Shown here in pieces: positions 13,624 through 23,300 of a stretch of 30,729 nucleotides of DNA (within the stretch, counting starts at the first letter, position 1; the number at the start of each line of letters is the position of its first letter). A program made the translations under genes and the position numbers. The notes beneath the pieces are model-generated. The model had not been told where the DNA came from, searched no databases, and saw nothing but the letters and a program-made list of their open reading frames with translations. Source of the stretch: an uncultured Ruminococcus sp. (lineage in GTDB: Bacteria > Bacillota > Clostridia > Oscillospirales > Acutalibacteraceae); assembly GCA_902803585.1 (NCBI GenBank), contig CADCQO010000054.1:1-30729 (forward strand), read 5' to 3'.

Positions 13624-16600
13624 GCTTCACTACCTCCCATATAGAAAGACAGGGAGGAATTTACCTCTGCTTTTGTACCAAGAAGTTCACGAAATCCTTC
13701 AGTAGAGAACATATAGTGGTCACCCTTTGCACTGAGAATATTCAGATCCCACATCTCGTGCATCAGTTCTTCGATCTGCTCACGGGTATACTGCATCAGG
13801 ACGTTGATTTCGTCACTTTTGGCCTTGTTGATAATGTCATCTACTGTAAACTCTGTCTTTGTGCCGTCTTCCGATTCATAATACAGGTAGGCAAGAATCA
13901 ATCCGATGATATAGTACGGACTGTTTTCCTTACCTTTGATTTCCAGCGTCATGCGGAGCTTTTCGTTGATTTCGTCCTTGAAATTCTGGTCAGCAAGTAC
14001 CTTTTTGATGTGACTCTCGGTAACATAATAGTACGGCGTATCCATTTCGCTGTAGCCGGCGTAATCGTCATTGGTAAGGGCAGCGATCAGCTTCTGGGCA
14101 TACAAATGAATCAGACCAGGGAAATAATTGGTTTTGGCAAGAATCAGGTTGATGACATCATCGCTGAAGATAAAGCCGAGATAAGCCAGCGCATGAGTCA
14201 GGAGCTCGGTAGCTTCGGGACGTCTGAACGGACGGATAACAACTGATTCCAGATGTGAAATGTCCGAATTTTTGGAGGAAACGACCTCATAATCGTATTT
14301 TGAAAGGTTATGCAGACCTGCCAGTACAAATTTGAAACGGGGAGAATTCAGGCTTTTGAGGTTTGTAATCGGACGGTATCTCAGTTCCTGACAGCTTCCG
14401 ATAAACTCGTCCGCTTCGTCAAGCATTAACAGCAGGTAGTTGATGCGGGTTTCCGATTCGTCCTTGAGGCGCTTCTTAATGTGCATTGTAAGGGTATCCC
14501 AGTCATCACACTCCGAGCCTTCGGGGAGAATATCTGCCAGCACCAGTTCCTGCGATACCATTCTTGCTGCATCTGTGTAATTCAGTTCACGGATATTGAT
14601 GACAATCGCCCTGTCACCGCTAGCGTTTTTATCAATGTTGAGAGCAGCTCTGTGAAGCAGGGAACTTTTACCAAGCTGACGGCCGCCGTAGACAAGGTTT
14701 ACACCGTCATAGGCTTCAATTTTTGTCAATTCTTCGGTTCTGCCTGTAAACAGTTCAGGCGGCAGCGGTGCGTTAGGTTTCGGACAATAGGGCTGGTTGT
14801 AGGAGAACGGCATCGTTATCGCCATCAGCATACGGCTGATCGTGTTGGCCTGATAATGCTTTGCAAGATAGAGCAGAAGTACTCTGTCAATGATGATAAA
14901 GGATCTGGCAAAGGATTTTTCTTCCTTGATTTTTCTGGCAAAGCGTCTTCTCTCTTCCTGATTGAGAATAGAGTCCAGAATAACAATGGTGTTGCGTGCA
15001 ACGGTGTTGATCTCGTGGAACTTGTCAATCAGTCTGTCTGTATCATAACGGCCGTAAAGAACCAATACACGGAAACCTTCTTCGACTGACAGGGAACCAA
15101 AGGCGGGAATCGGGTGAGGATAAGTGATCTTGCCGGTTTTCTTTGCTCTGCGTACCATGTATACATCGTCTTTGCCGTATTCCGTACTTCTGGTAACAAC
15201 GGCATCTGTAAAGCCCAGCAGACTCACAAACTTGCTGATTCTCTCCTCACCGGCGGGGTTCATCACCGGCCAGCTGTTGATCAGGGCAATACCGCCTCTT
15301 ACGTCCTTGTTGATGTTATTGGTGACAGTACGAAGAACAAGCTCGATGCTCTTCTTGCCGTAATAGTTCATCAGCGATTTCTGCAGGTTGATCTTGGTAT
15401 CGGATACGGCACGATACAGCACATCATATTCCGCCATGAAGCTGTCAAAATGGCTTTTCGGCTCTCTGGTGAAGTCGGTAATCATCTTTGTGTCACTGCG
15501 GCGGATGCAGTTCAGGATATTTTCAGCGATAGCAAAGTTTCTGTCCTCGATATGATCTCTGATCTGCTGTACAGTGTAAATGCCAAAGTCATAGGAAGAA
15601 TCATCAGCCAGATCTTTGAGCTGCTTCATCAGCTTAACGGCTGTTGCTTCAGCATTTTCAGAAATTGTCTGGCGGTAAACATCCATCAGGTCACTGAAGA
15701 AGCCGAAGTCACCAGAGGCAATCGCTGCGCTGTACCATGCGTCAATATTGCGTCCTACAAAGGTCTTATAGCCGGCAGCATCTGAAATACTTCCATAGCT
15801 TTCGTCCAGTTCCAGCTCGTTCTTGAAGTCCTTGTAGAAGTAGGTGGTGCGTTTCTTTCCGGAACGGATACATTCTTCCAGATTTTCATACATCGGATGC
15901 TCAGTGATTTCCTTGTCGCCAATTGCCTCGCCGTAGCTGCGGATCAGTTCAACGGAGCGGAAATTGTTATTATGAATATTATTGCTGAAAATCTGCTGAA
16001 TTCTGTATTTCCAATCTGTCATTTTGGAGGCGGCATAAGCCTTGATACGGCTAAAGATATCAAAGTCTTTCAGGTCACTGAAAGTGGAGGTGATGTCCGG
16101 AATATAATCTTCGTCCAACAGAATATGGTTGGTTCTGAGGAAATTGATGAACATATATTTTTCAGACGAAGCCTGATAGGTGCCTTCCAGCTTCTCTATC
16201 ATCTGTTCTGCTGTTATGCCGATACTGTACAGACCCCAGTCAAAGCCTTCTTCCAAATCACTGCTTATCTGGCGGGAAAGCTGATAAAGATTGTCAAGCA
16301 TCTCCTGTCTTCTGGAAGTGTACTGGCCCAGAGAATAAACGCCCTTTGTTACTTCAGCGTTCTCAGAAACATTGATCCACTGACAGATACAGTCAATTGC
16401 CCGTTTCAGCATGATGATGATGTTGTTTCTTCTGCCGCCCTTGAGATTATCGTAAGGTCTGTTGACGTGCTTCTTTTCTGACAGGATATTGTCTCTTGCA
16501 ATGTCCCATTTTGTGTCGATGAACAGATCCAGCTTTTTGACATCAATATTCTCGACAGAAGGGCTTTCTTCGTTTCTCATGAAGGTATCTATGATTCTGC

Positions 16601-19511
16601 GCTTGATTTTTGCCAGACTGCTGACACGGTCTTCGCATACAATGTCCAGACCAACAGCGATGATACTTTCTTTGTCGTGGAACATCATTTCTCTTGCGCG
16701 TCTGAGGCGGCCCTGACTCTCGTAGGATTTTACTCTGCCGTCAATATACTCACGGCATTCCTCCGCGTTGCGGATAATCGTCTGCGTAACCTCGTTGCGG
16801 GTGTTGTAATCTGCGAATACGTCCATGCTGTAACCTGTCATGGTTTTAAATGACTGCATCAGGGAAGTCAGCGCCAATACTCTCGGACTGTATTCTTCAG
16901 GCGTGATTTTTTCCAGCTCCGCTATCATGCGGTCCATCTCAAAGGTTTGAAGCATCTTTTCGGAGAACATCGCCCTCAGAGCTGCCGCAATAAAGAACAA
17001 TGAGCTATACTCGGGAATGATCTCACGGCCGTTCAGATAGTCCAGCATCAGGCGGTCACAGGAAAGCGACTGATGAAAACCATGTGTTGCAAAGGCAGCA
17101 TTTACTAATTCGTCCGTACCGACAATGGAATCCGTCAGAGGAATATCCAGATAAGACGATTTACGGTCGCTCAATGTGTTCTGACAGATGTAAGCTGCTG
17201 CCGCCAGATAGGTCAGCATACAATCAAGCTGTCCTTCTCCGAAGGAAAAGGCTGTTTCAAAGATGTCTTCGTCACTGACGATAAGACGGTCAAACGCCTC
17301 TTCATCCGTGTATTCTACTAACTCTTCCATCTCACCGTTTTCGGCTGTATCGGACTCTTCCTCTGTATCAGCCGGAGAGCTGTCATCACTCTTGGAAGGC
17401 TCATCGAAAACCTCTGCGTTTTCAGCATCTGTTTCTGGTGTTTCAGGAACAGAACTGCCTGTATCTTCCGCAGAAAGATTTTCTTCAGGTGCCGGAGTTT
17501 CTTCCATATCGTCTATTTTGAGGGCAGTCTGCTGTCTGCGAATGTCACGGATACGCTCTCTCAAAGCATCTTTTTTCGGATTCACGCCGGACATATCCAG
17601 ATAATACTGCGCCTGCTGATAATTGCCGATATCCGCATACATTTCCGCAAGTTCAACATAAGTGATATTGCGAACCTGCTCTCTCTTCTCGTAAAGATGG
17701 TTCTTCTCAACAAATATACAGGTTTCTTCCAGTGCTTCAATGGCTTTTTCTGTTTCACCCATTCTGCGCCATGCTCCTGCTTTTGTAATCATGAAGTGAA
17801 GCTTTTGCGATTCATCTTTGAAAATGTTATACTTGAGCATCTTGTCCACAGCTGCAACTGACTTTTCGCTTTCTTCGATTTTAGCATAAGCCTGCAGCAG
17901 CGAGGAATACGATTTAATTGTAACGGGCAGCTTTGCTTCATAGGACTGCGTAATGGTACGCAGTTCTTTCATATATTCTTCGCTCTTCTCGGGGAACATT
18001 TTCATGAACTTCAGATAGCACTGTACACAGCCGCAGAAGCCCTCTTCGATTTTTCCCATTTCCAGCCATCTCTGATAGCCCTGCAAAGCAGCAGTATATT
18101 TTTGTGCCGAAAAAAGCTGATTGGGATCTGCATATGTAGGAATGACAGCAGCGGAAGAAGTAACAACGGGAGAGGCAACAGCTGCAGAAGAAGCAGGAAC
18201 AGGACGTTTGATAGCTGGCTGAGCAGTGATATTGATGGCAACCGATTTGGAATAGGAAGTGTCTACTTCAAACCTGACGGGAATATTGAATTTCTTACTG
18301 CTCTGTCCTGCCATGCTTTTGATTTTTTTCCGGAAATTAGCGTCAGGAATATCGTTAAATTCAAAATCATACACCTTTCCGCTCAGGCCGGTAATTTTTC
18401 CTTTGTCTTCAAAAAAGTTCAGCTTCGTGATTTCACCCAAAGTATCATACATCGCGCCTGTGGGAGAAGATTTAATGCCGCCGTCCGGCACGTCATCTGG
18501 AGAAGAGGTCTTCAGCTCCTGAGCGATTTTGTCACGTTCCAGTTTAAGCAGGCAGGAAACAATACCGGTACTGTTATATTTTCCTTTGACAAGTGCAATC
18601 AGCTCCGGAACATCCTGATTGTCGCTGAAAGTGATGTGGAGCTTGTCGCATACTCTTTTCAGAACTTCATAACAATAGGTTTTCTGCCAGTCGTTTTTCA
18701 TGTTCTCAGCAAAAAATTCCACACCGGAAATATCTTTGCAGCGTATTGTCGTATCACGCAGACACGCAGAGGCTTCTTCATAATATTCCTGAGAAGAACT
18801 GTACAACAGATAAAGTACGGACAGCGAGGCTGCCATTCTGTGATAGGTGACATCTTCATTGGTGCGGTAAGAGGCGTTGAAGGCTGTGAGATAGGCCTCT
18901 CGGATACAGTCGTGGAAATAGAGCGTGTTGACAGCATCCTGATAGTCTCCTGCCAGATAAAAGGCAGCCGCTGCTGTTTTAGTCGCCTGACAGCTATCTT
19001 CGATTTTCCAGTTCTGGGCAAGCTGGGAAATTTGTACTGCCGTCATATGCATATTTTCTTCGTTATTGCTTTCGTAGGCACTGAGCAGACTGTTGGCTGT
19101 TGCTTCCAGCAATGCTTTGTCGGAGGCACTGAGACCGTCTATCAGTTTCTTGAAAGTATCTTCGTTTGTTTCCATGTCATAAAGCATGTCTTTGGAGGGC
19201 AGCACCTTGATGACCGGAAGCTGTTTCGGATTGAAATCAGGTACTTGTTTATTTTCCTGCGCTTTAGCGGGAACAGCTGCCGCCGGTACAGACGGTACCT
19301 TGCCGGAATTCTCTGCTTCAGAAGCGGAAATTACCGCCAGTGAATCAACTGCACGATAGCGCACAAACATTTTCATTGTGACTTGCAGCTGAAAACTTTC
19401 TGTTCCATCGTTCTGCACAATGACGCCTTCTAATACTTGTCCGTTGGTCTGTGTAATCCTCACGTGTTCCCCGACAGATAATCCCGATAAATAATTGTCA
19501 AACTGATTCAT
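13620..19511 (-). CDS. Giant multidomain protein with C-terminal STAND/AAA-like ATPase
   Basis: The 1963-residue protein reads without a break. Regions in order: residues 1-62, a small beta-rich segment (VGEHVRITQTNGQVLEGVIV) like an SH3/LSm barrel; about 70-350, helical; about 358-430, a segment starting GEITKLNFFEDKGKITG that resembles a cold-shock OB fold; about 468-655, TPR-like helical pairs; about 663-740, a very acidic linker; about 745-1470, long helices; about 1480-1585, an alpha/beta region (FRVLVLYGRYDTDR, NTIVILDSIL); then FTGRTEEL and an ATPase. Walker A is GGRQLGKS (1609-1616, K1615) and Walker B is LLLMLDEADEF with D1698 and E1699. A RPFRRPEA segment and a winged-helix-like tail follow. 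GGAGG lies 6 nt before the ATG. It is coupled to the HEPN-like gene by ATGA. Domain names are pattern-based except the ATPase, which is clear. Confidence 0.85.
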   Translation of the reverse strand: MNQFDNYLSGLSVGEHVRITQTNGQVLEGVIVQNDGTESFQLQVTMKMFVRYRAVDSLAVISASEAENSGKVPSVPAAAVPAKAQENKQVPDFNPKQLPVIKVLPSKDMLYDMETNEDTFKKLIDGLSASDKALLEATANSLLSAYESNNEENMHMTAVQISQLAQNWKIEDSCQATKTAAAAFYLAGDYQDAVNTLYFHDCIREAYLTAFNASYRTNEDVTYHRMAASLSVLYLLYSSSQEYYEEASACLRDTTIRCKDISGVEFFAENMKNDWQKTYCYEVLKRVCDKLHITFSDNQDVPELIALVKGKYNSTGIVSCLLKLERDKIAQELKTSSPDDVPDGGIKSSPTGAMYDTLGEITKLNFFEDKGKITGLSGKVYDFEFNDIPDANFRKKIKSMAGQSSKKFNIPVRFEVDTSYSKSVAINITAQPAIKRPVPASSAAVASPVVTSSAAVIPTYADPNQLFSAQKYTAALQGYQRWLEMGKIEEGFCGCVQCYLKFMKMFPEKSEEYMKELRTITQSYEAKLPVTIKSYSSLLQAYAKIEESEKSVAAVDKMLKYNIFKDESQKLHFMITKAGAWRRMGETEKAIEALEETCIFVEKNHLYEKREQVRNITYVELAEMYADIGNYQQAQYYLDMSGVNPKKDALRERIRDIRRQQTALKIDDMEETPAPEENLSAEDTGSSVPETPETDAENAEVFDEPSKSDDSSPADTEEESDTAENGEMEELVEYTDEEAFDRLIVSDEDIFETAFSFGEGQLDCMLTYLAAAAYICQNTLSDRKSSYLDIPLTDSIVGTDELVNAAFATHGFHQSLSCDRLMLDYLNGREIIPEYSSLFFIAAALRAMFSEKMLQTFEMDRMIAELEKITPEEYSPRVLALTSLMQSFKTMTGYSMDVFADYNTRNEVTQTIIRNAEECREYIDGRVKSYESQGRLRRAREMMFHDKESIIAVGLDIVCEDRVSSLAKIKRRIIDTFMRNEESPSVENIDVKKLDLFIDTKWDIARDNILSEKKHVNRPYDNLKGGRRNNIIIMLKRAIDCICQWINVSENAEVTKGVYSLGQYTSRRQEMLDNLYQLSRQISSDLEEGFDWGLYSIGITAEQMIEKLEGTYQASSEKYMFINFLRTNHILLDEDYIPDITSTFSDLKDFDIFSRIKAYAASKMTDWKYRIQQIFSNNIHNNNFRSVELIRSYGEAIGDKEITEHPMYENLEECIRSGKKRTTYFYKDFKNELELDESYGSISDAAGYKTFVGRNIDAWYSAAIASGDFGFFSDLMDVYRQTISENAEATAVKLMKQLKDLADDSSYDFGIYTVQQIRDHIEDRNFAIAENILNCIRRSDTKMITDFTREPKSHFDSFMAEYDVLYRAVSDTKINLQKSLMNYYGKKSIELVLRTVTNNINKDVRGGIALINSWPVMNPAGEERISKFVSLLGFTDAVVTRSTEYGKDDVYMVRRAKKTGKITYPHPIPAFGSLSVEEGFRVLVLYGRYDTDRLIDKFHEINTVARNTIVILDSILNQEERRRFARKIKEEKSFARSFIIIDRVLLLYLAKHYQANTISRMLMAITMPFSYNQPYCPKPNAPLPPELFTGRTEELTKIEAYDGVNLVYGGRQLGKSSLLHRAALNIDKNASGDRAIVINIRELNYTDAARMVSQELVLADILPEGSECDDWDTLTMHIKKRLKDESETRINYLLLMLDEADEFIGSCQELRYRPITNLKSLNSPRFKFVLAGLHNLSKYDYEVVSSKNSDISHLESVVIRPFRRPEATELLTHALAYLGFIFSDDVINLILAKTNYFPGLIHLYAQKLIAALTNDDYAGYSEMDTPYYYVTESHIKKVLADQNFKDEINEKLRMTLEIKGKENSPYYIIGLILAYLYYESEDGTKTEFTVDDIINKAKSDEINVLMQYTREQIEELMHEMWDLNILSAKGDHYMFSTEGFRELLGTKAEVNSSLSFYMGGSEA

Positions 19512-19575
19512 GATGAACCTCCAGAGTGTGATTTTTTGTCAGCCAAAAATAATACGATTTTGACCGATTGAGAAT

Positions 19576-19604
19576 ATTATAGTCTATTTTTTCAGAAATT
19601 TCAA
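19576..19604 (-). promoter_or_regulatory. Sigma-A-type promoter of the giant ATPase/HEPN unit
   Basis: On the minus strand TTGAAA (19599-19604), exactly 17 bp, then TATAAT (19576-19581) gives a near-consensus promoter. The leader is about 58 nt. This suggests steady expression rather than tight silencing. Confidence 0.82.
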
Positions 19605-19718
19605 CAATTTTTTTATCCAAAGTTCCACAATAATGTGACCTTCTTTTTGTTGTTATTTAAAAATATAAGTATTTGGCGTCCAAAAATCCCTGTCATAAAG
19701 TGCCTTTTTCCCTTGACA

Positions 19719-20279
19719 TTACCCCATCAGCAAAATTTTGAATCCCAGCAGGATCAAGACGCACCCGCTCATAAAAACAGCTCGCCGTGAACTTAAACGA
19801 CGGAAATGATGACCAAAACGAAACCCCGAATAAGACAATATAAATGTCACAATGCCAATCAATAAAACTGCCGTCAGCAGTGAAAATACTGAAAATGCTT
19901 TTACGGCAAGCGGCAGAACAGTTCCTAATGCAAGGGCATCCATACTGGTGGCAATGGAAAATAAAACAAGTTCTTTTGTGCCTACTGCCGCAAGCGGTTC
20001 TGTCGGCTCATGGCGGGAGTCTGAAAGCATTTTGATGCCAAGCAGCAGTAAAATAACAAAGGAAATAATGCTCTCCTTGCCGTCTGTCAGCGGTTCGCCC
20101 ACTTTTCCGATACTCCAGCCAAGAAGTGACATAAGCATCTGAAAAAAACCAAATAATCCGCCCGTGAGCAAAGCTCCTTTCCGGTCAGTATTCCTGCTCC
20201 TCAGACCGCAGCAGACAGCAACCGCCATCGCATCCGCAGCCAGCGAAAAGCTTACGGCAAATGCAGAAAAAATATCCAT
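19719..20279 (-). CDS. mntP: MntP-like manganese efflux pump
   Basis: The 186-residue protein is a six-helix membrane protein of the MntP family, which exports Mn2+ from the cytoplasm. The two internal half-repeats carry the family's acidic membrane motifs: SLAADAMAVAVCCGL (about residues 12-26) and IATSMDALALG (about 109-119), each with an Asp-Ala in the helix. Each half has three hydrophobic segments. GGGAGG precedes the ATG. The gene follows the addA terminator with only about 43 nt between, so its promoter must be short, overlap the terminator or depend on read-through. No yybP-ykoY manganese riboswitch fits in that space. Family is clear; the ion transported is inferred from the family. 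Confidence 0.88.
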   Translation of the reverse strand: MDIFSAFAVSFSLAADAMAVAVCCGLRSRNTDRKGALLTGGLFGFFQMLMSLLGWSIGKVGEPLTDGKESIISFVILLLLGIKMLSDSRHEPTEPLAAVGTKELVLFSIATSMDALALGTVLPLAVKAFSVFSLLTAVLLIGIVTFILSYSGFRFGHHFRRLSSRRAVFMSGCVLILLGFKILLMG

Positions 20280-20313
20280 GTTTTTCCTCCCGTCTGTTCA
20301 CCCTTCTCATCTG

Positions 20314-20350
20314 CAAAAAAACAGAGCATGAAGCCAATTCTTCATGCTCT
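20314..20350 (-). terminator. Rho-independent terminator after addA
   Basis: A perfect 11-bp stem, AGAGCATGAAG (20323-20333) with CTTCATGCTCT (20340-20350), encloses a 6-nt loop. On the minus strand it is followed by TGTTTTTTT. It lies 23 nt after the addA stop. Confidence 0.9.
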
Positions 20351-20373
20351 ATTTTTATGCGGCAAACAACCGA

Positions 20374-23300
20374 TTATGATTCAACATTGACAACCTGCGA
20401 TTTGTGAATAGAATAGATACAGCACTTTTTAACAGGCAGCGGGAAAAGCTGCTGCGCTGCCTTTTTATACAGTAAAAGCTGTGTACGATATTTTTCCGCC
20501 AGTTCTTCGGCATATTTTACCCTGTCAGTCTTGTAATCCACAATGATGATACCGTCTTTTCCGATAATAAGACAATCCATCGCACCCTGCAGAATCACGC
20601 TCTCCTCCGGCGGATAATCGGGGTCGATATCGGAAGCAGACAGATTCACCACAAAGCGGTATTCTCTTAAAACACGCTCTGCACAGCGGATATCTGCATA
20701 AATTTCACTGTGCAGGAAACTTTCAATGTCCTTCGTATCAACGACATTTGCCTGTTCCTGTGAAAGAAAACCGTCCTGTACCAGACGAGCCTTTTCTTTT
20801 TCTGCATCGCTTTCCAGTGCCTGAAAATCAGCATACTGAAGGAAGGTATGCAGAGCCGTTCCCTTTTCTGTACCCGTCATTTTATCTGCCTGCATAAAAG
20901 CAGGGCGTGAAGAAGCAATCGGATAATCTGCAGCCGTATGCACCAAAGCAGAAGCAGATACCTTGGAGGGAATGACCGTCCGTTTCTGATAACGGTATGT
21001 CTGGTCAAAACGATCTTCTAAAAACTCCAGTATTTCCTGTTCCGGCGGAACCGATTGTTCGGCATCATCGGAAGAAACGTCTCTCGCTGCAAGCTGCGTT
21101 ACGAAATGATATTTCCATTCGGCTGTACAAGGCAGAGTCGGCCCGTCCGGAATACCGGCATCTATACGGAGCTGCTGCATAGACGGATGAACCATTGCAC
21201 ACATCATCAGCCAGTCCGCCAATGATGATGTTTTTTCGACCGAATGAGTGGAAATGCGTCCGTCATTCAAACGAATCTGAGAACCAAGATCTTCCAGCTT
21301 TTTCTCCAGACTATCCGGCGCTGATGCAGCGTAGCTTACGACAGCAATCAGCTTTTCTTTGGCTCTCGTCATCGCTACATAAAGCACACGCATCGCTTCA
21401 CTCATGTTTTCAGCGTCTTTACAGATGGAAATAATATTGCGCTGCAGGGTATTGAATTTCAGCATATTATCCCTGTCTATCACTTTTAACCCCAGTCCCA
21501 GATGAGTATGACACAAAATTTCTTCCGTATCATTGCTGCCCTTTGCATTCAGTCCGGCTAAAATGCAAACCGGAAATTCCAGACCTTTGGAATGATGTAT
21601 GCTCATGATCTTGACGGCATTGGACGGTACAGTATCTGATGCACTGATTTCTGTTTTGTTCTCTTCCAGATAATTCAGATACCGTACAAAACCTGTCAGA
21701 CCGGTCTTTCCGCTGCTCTCATAATCCCGTACAAAGCTCATGAACTTGCGGATATTTTTGAGGCGGATATCTCCATTTTCAGCAGCCGTAATAATCGGAA
21801 GGTAACCTGTTTTATCAAAAAAAGCGTCCAGTACTCTGCTTACGCCGACCGTTACAGCCAGTTTTCTCAAAGTATCAAAGATTTCCTTGAAATAAGAACA
21901 TTTTCGGAACAAGGGTGTTTCTTTATTCTCGGTGCGGCTGAGCACATGATACATTTTATTAAACAGAAAACGTCCTTCCTCTTCTGCCTTGAGATCTGCC
22001 AGATCATCAGCCGTAAATCCGAAAACGGGACTCAGCAGCAGTGCAAGAACAGGAATGTCCTGCAGGGGATTGTCAATCGTCTTCAAAAGTGAAAGCAAAA
22101 TATTTACCTCGTAGCAGCCGAACAGACTATACGGCTTGTCAATGTAGGCGGGAATACCGTACTGGTTCAGGATATCGGTATAATCCTGCCCATGTGTTGA
22201 CAGGAAACGCATGAGAATCGTAAAATCTCCGTATACAGCAGGACGCTGTTTGCCTTTTTCTGTTATCAGCATTCCGCTGTCGATTTTTTCCCGAATCAAT
22301 CGGGCAATATACTGCGCTTCTTTCTTGTATCGGTTTCTGTCTTCTTCTTCCTCCGATACGTTTTCCTTGCAAATGGCGTAAGTATCCAGCACATGCAGTT
22401 CGGCAGGAACTTCGTCCCATGACGGATAAGAAGCGCCTGTTGTCAGCTTCTCTTCGTCATTATATTCAATTTCGCCTACACGTTCCGACATCACAGCATG
22501 AAAAACAAAGTTGATACTTTCAATGATACCGTCACGGCTGCGGAAATTCCTGTCAAGAATGATTTTTGCGGGAAATGTGGGGTGTTCTCCGTTATAAAGC
22601 ACCGAATTCTTCCGACGGATTTTGAAAATCTCCGGATTGGCCTCTCTGAAACGGTAAATACTTTGCTTGATATCTCCCACGACAAAGAGATTGTTTTCTT
22701 CCTGAGAAACAAAACGGAAAATACATTCCTGCGTTTCATTCGTATCCTGATATTCGTCTACCATGATCTGGTCATACTGACGGGAAAGATTCTGTGCAAA
22801 TTCCGTTTTTTTCATGCCCGATTCATCATCGGTGACAAGCAAACGAAGCATCAGATGTTCAAGGTCGGAAAAGTCCAGCAGTCCTCTTTCCTTTTTAGCG
22901 GCAAAATACCGCTCGTCAAACGTTTTGAGCACATCACAGAGTGCTAAAACAACCGGATAAAGCTGGGCGGTATCTCTTTCGTAGGAAGCACTGTCAATGC
23001 CAAAAACCGGCATGAGCGTTTCTTCGATAATCGTATCAATGGTATCAAAACTATTTCTGACAATCTCACATTCTTCTTTGCCAACTGTTACTTTTTTGCC
23101 CGTTGGCTTGCGGTAAGATACTTTCTGAAATCCGTTCATGCAGGCGAAAATAACGTCCCATTCCCTGCTTTGCAGTGCAGTTTCCAGCTTCTGAAGGAAA
23201 TTCCTGAGATAATTCAGTTTATTTTCTCCGCAGGTCTTCGTGCCGCTGCAAAAATCCGCATTGTTTTTAATTATTTGATCTGCCTGTTCCAGCATATACT

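Noticed and set aside
18102..19343. 413-codon plus-strand frame opposite the giant ATPase gene
   Set aside because: It is Phe/Cys/Arg-rich, has no domain pattern, and the opposite strand encodes a continuous 1963-residue protein with clear promoter and ribosome binding site.
20280..20322. Manganese (yybP-ykoY) riboswitch before mntP
   Set aside because: Only about 43 nt separate the addA terminator from the start codon and no matching structure is seen.
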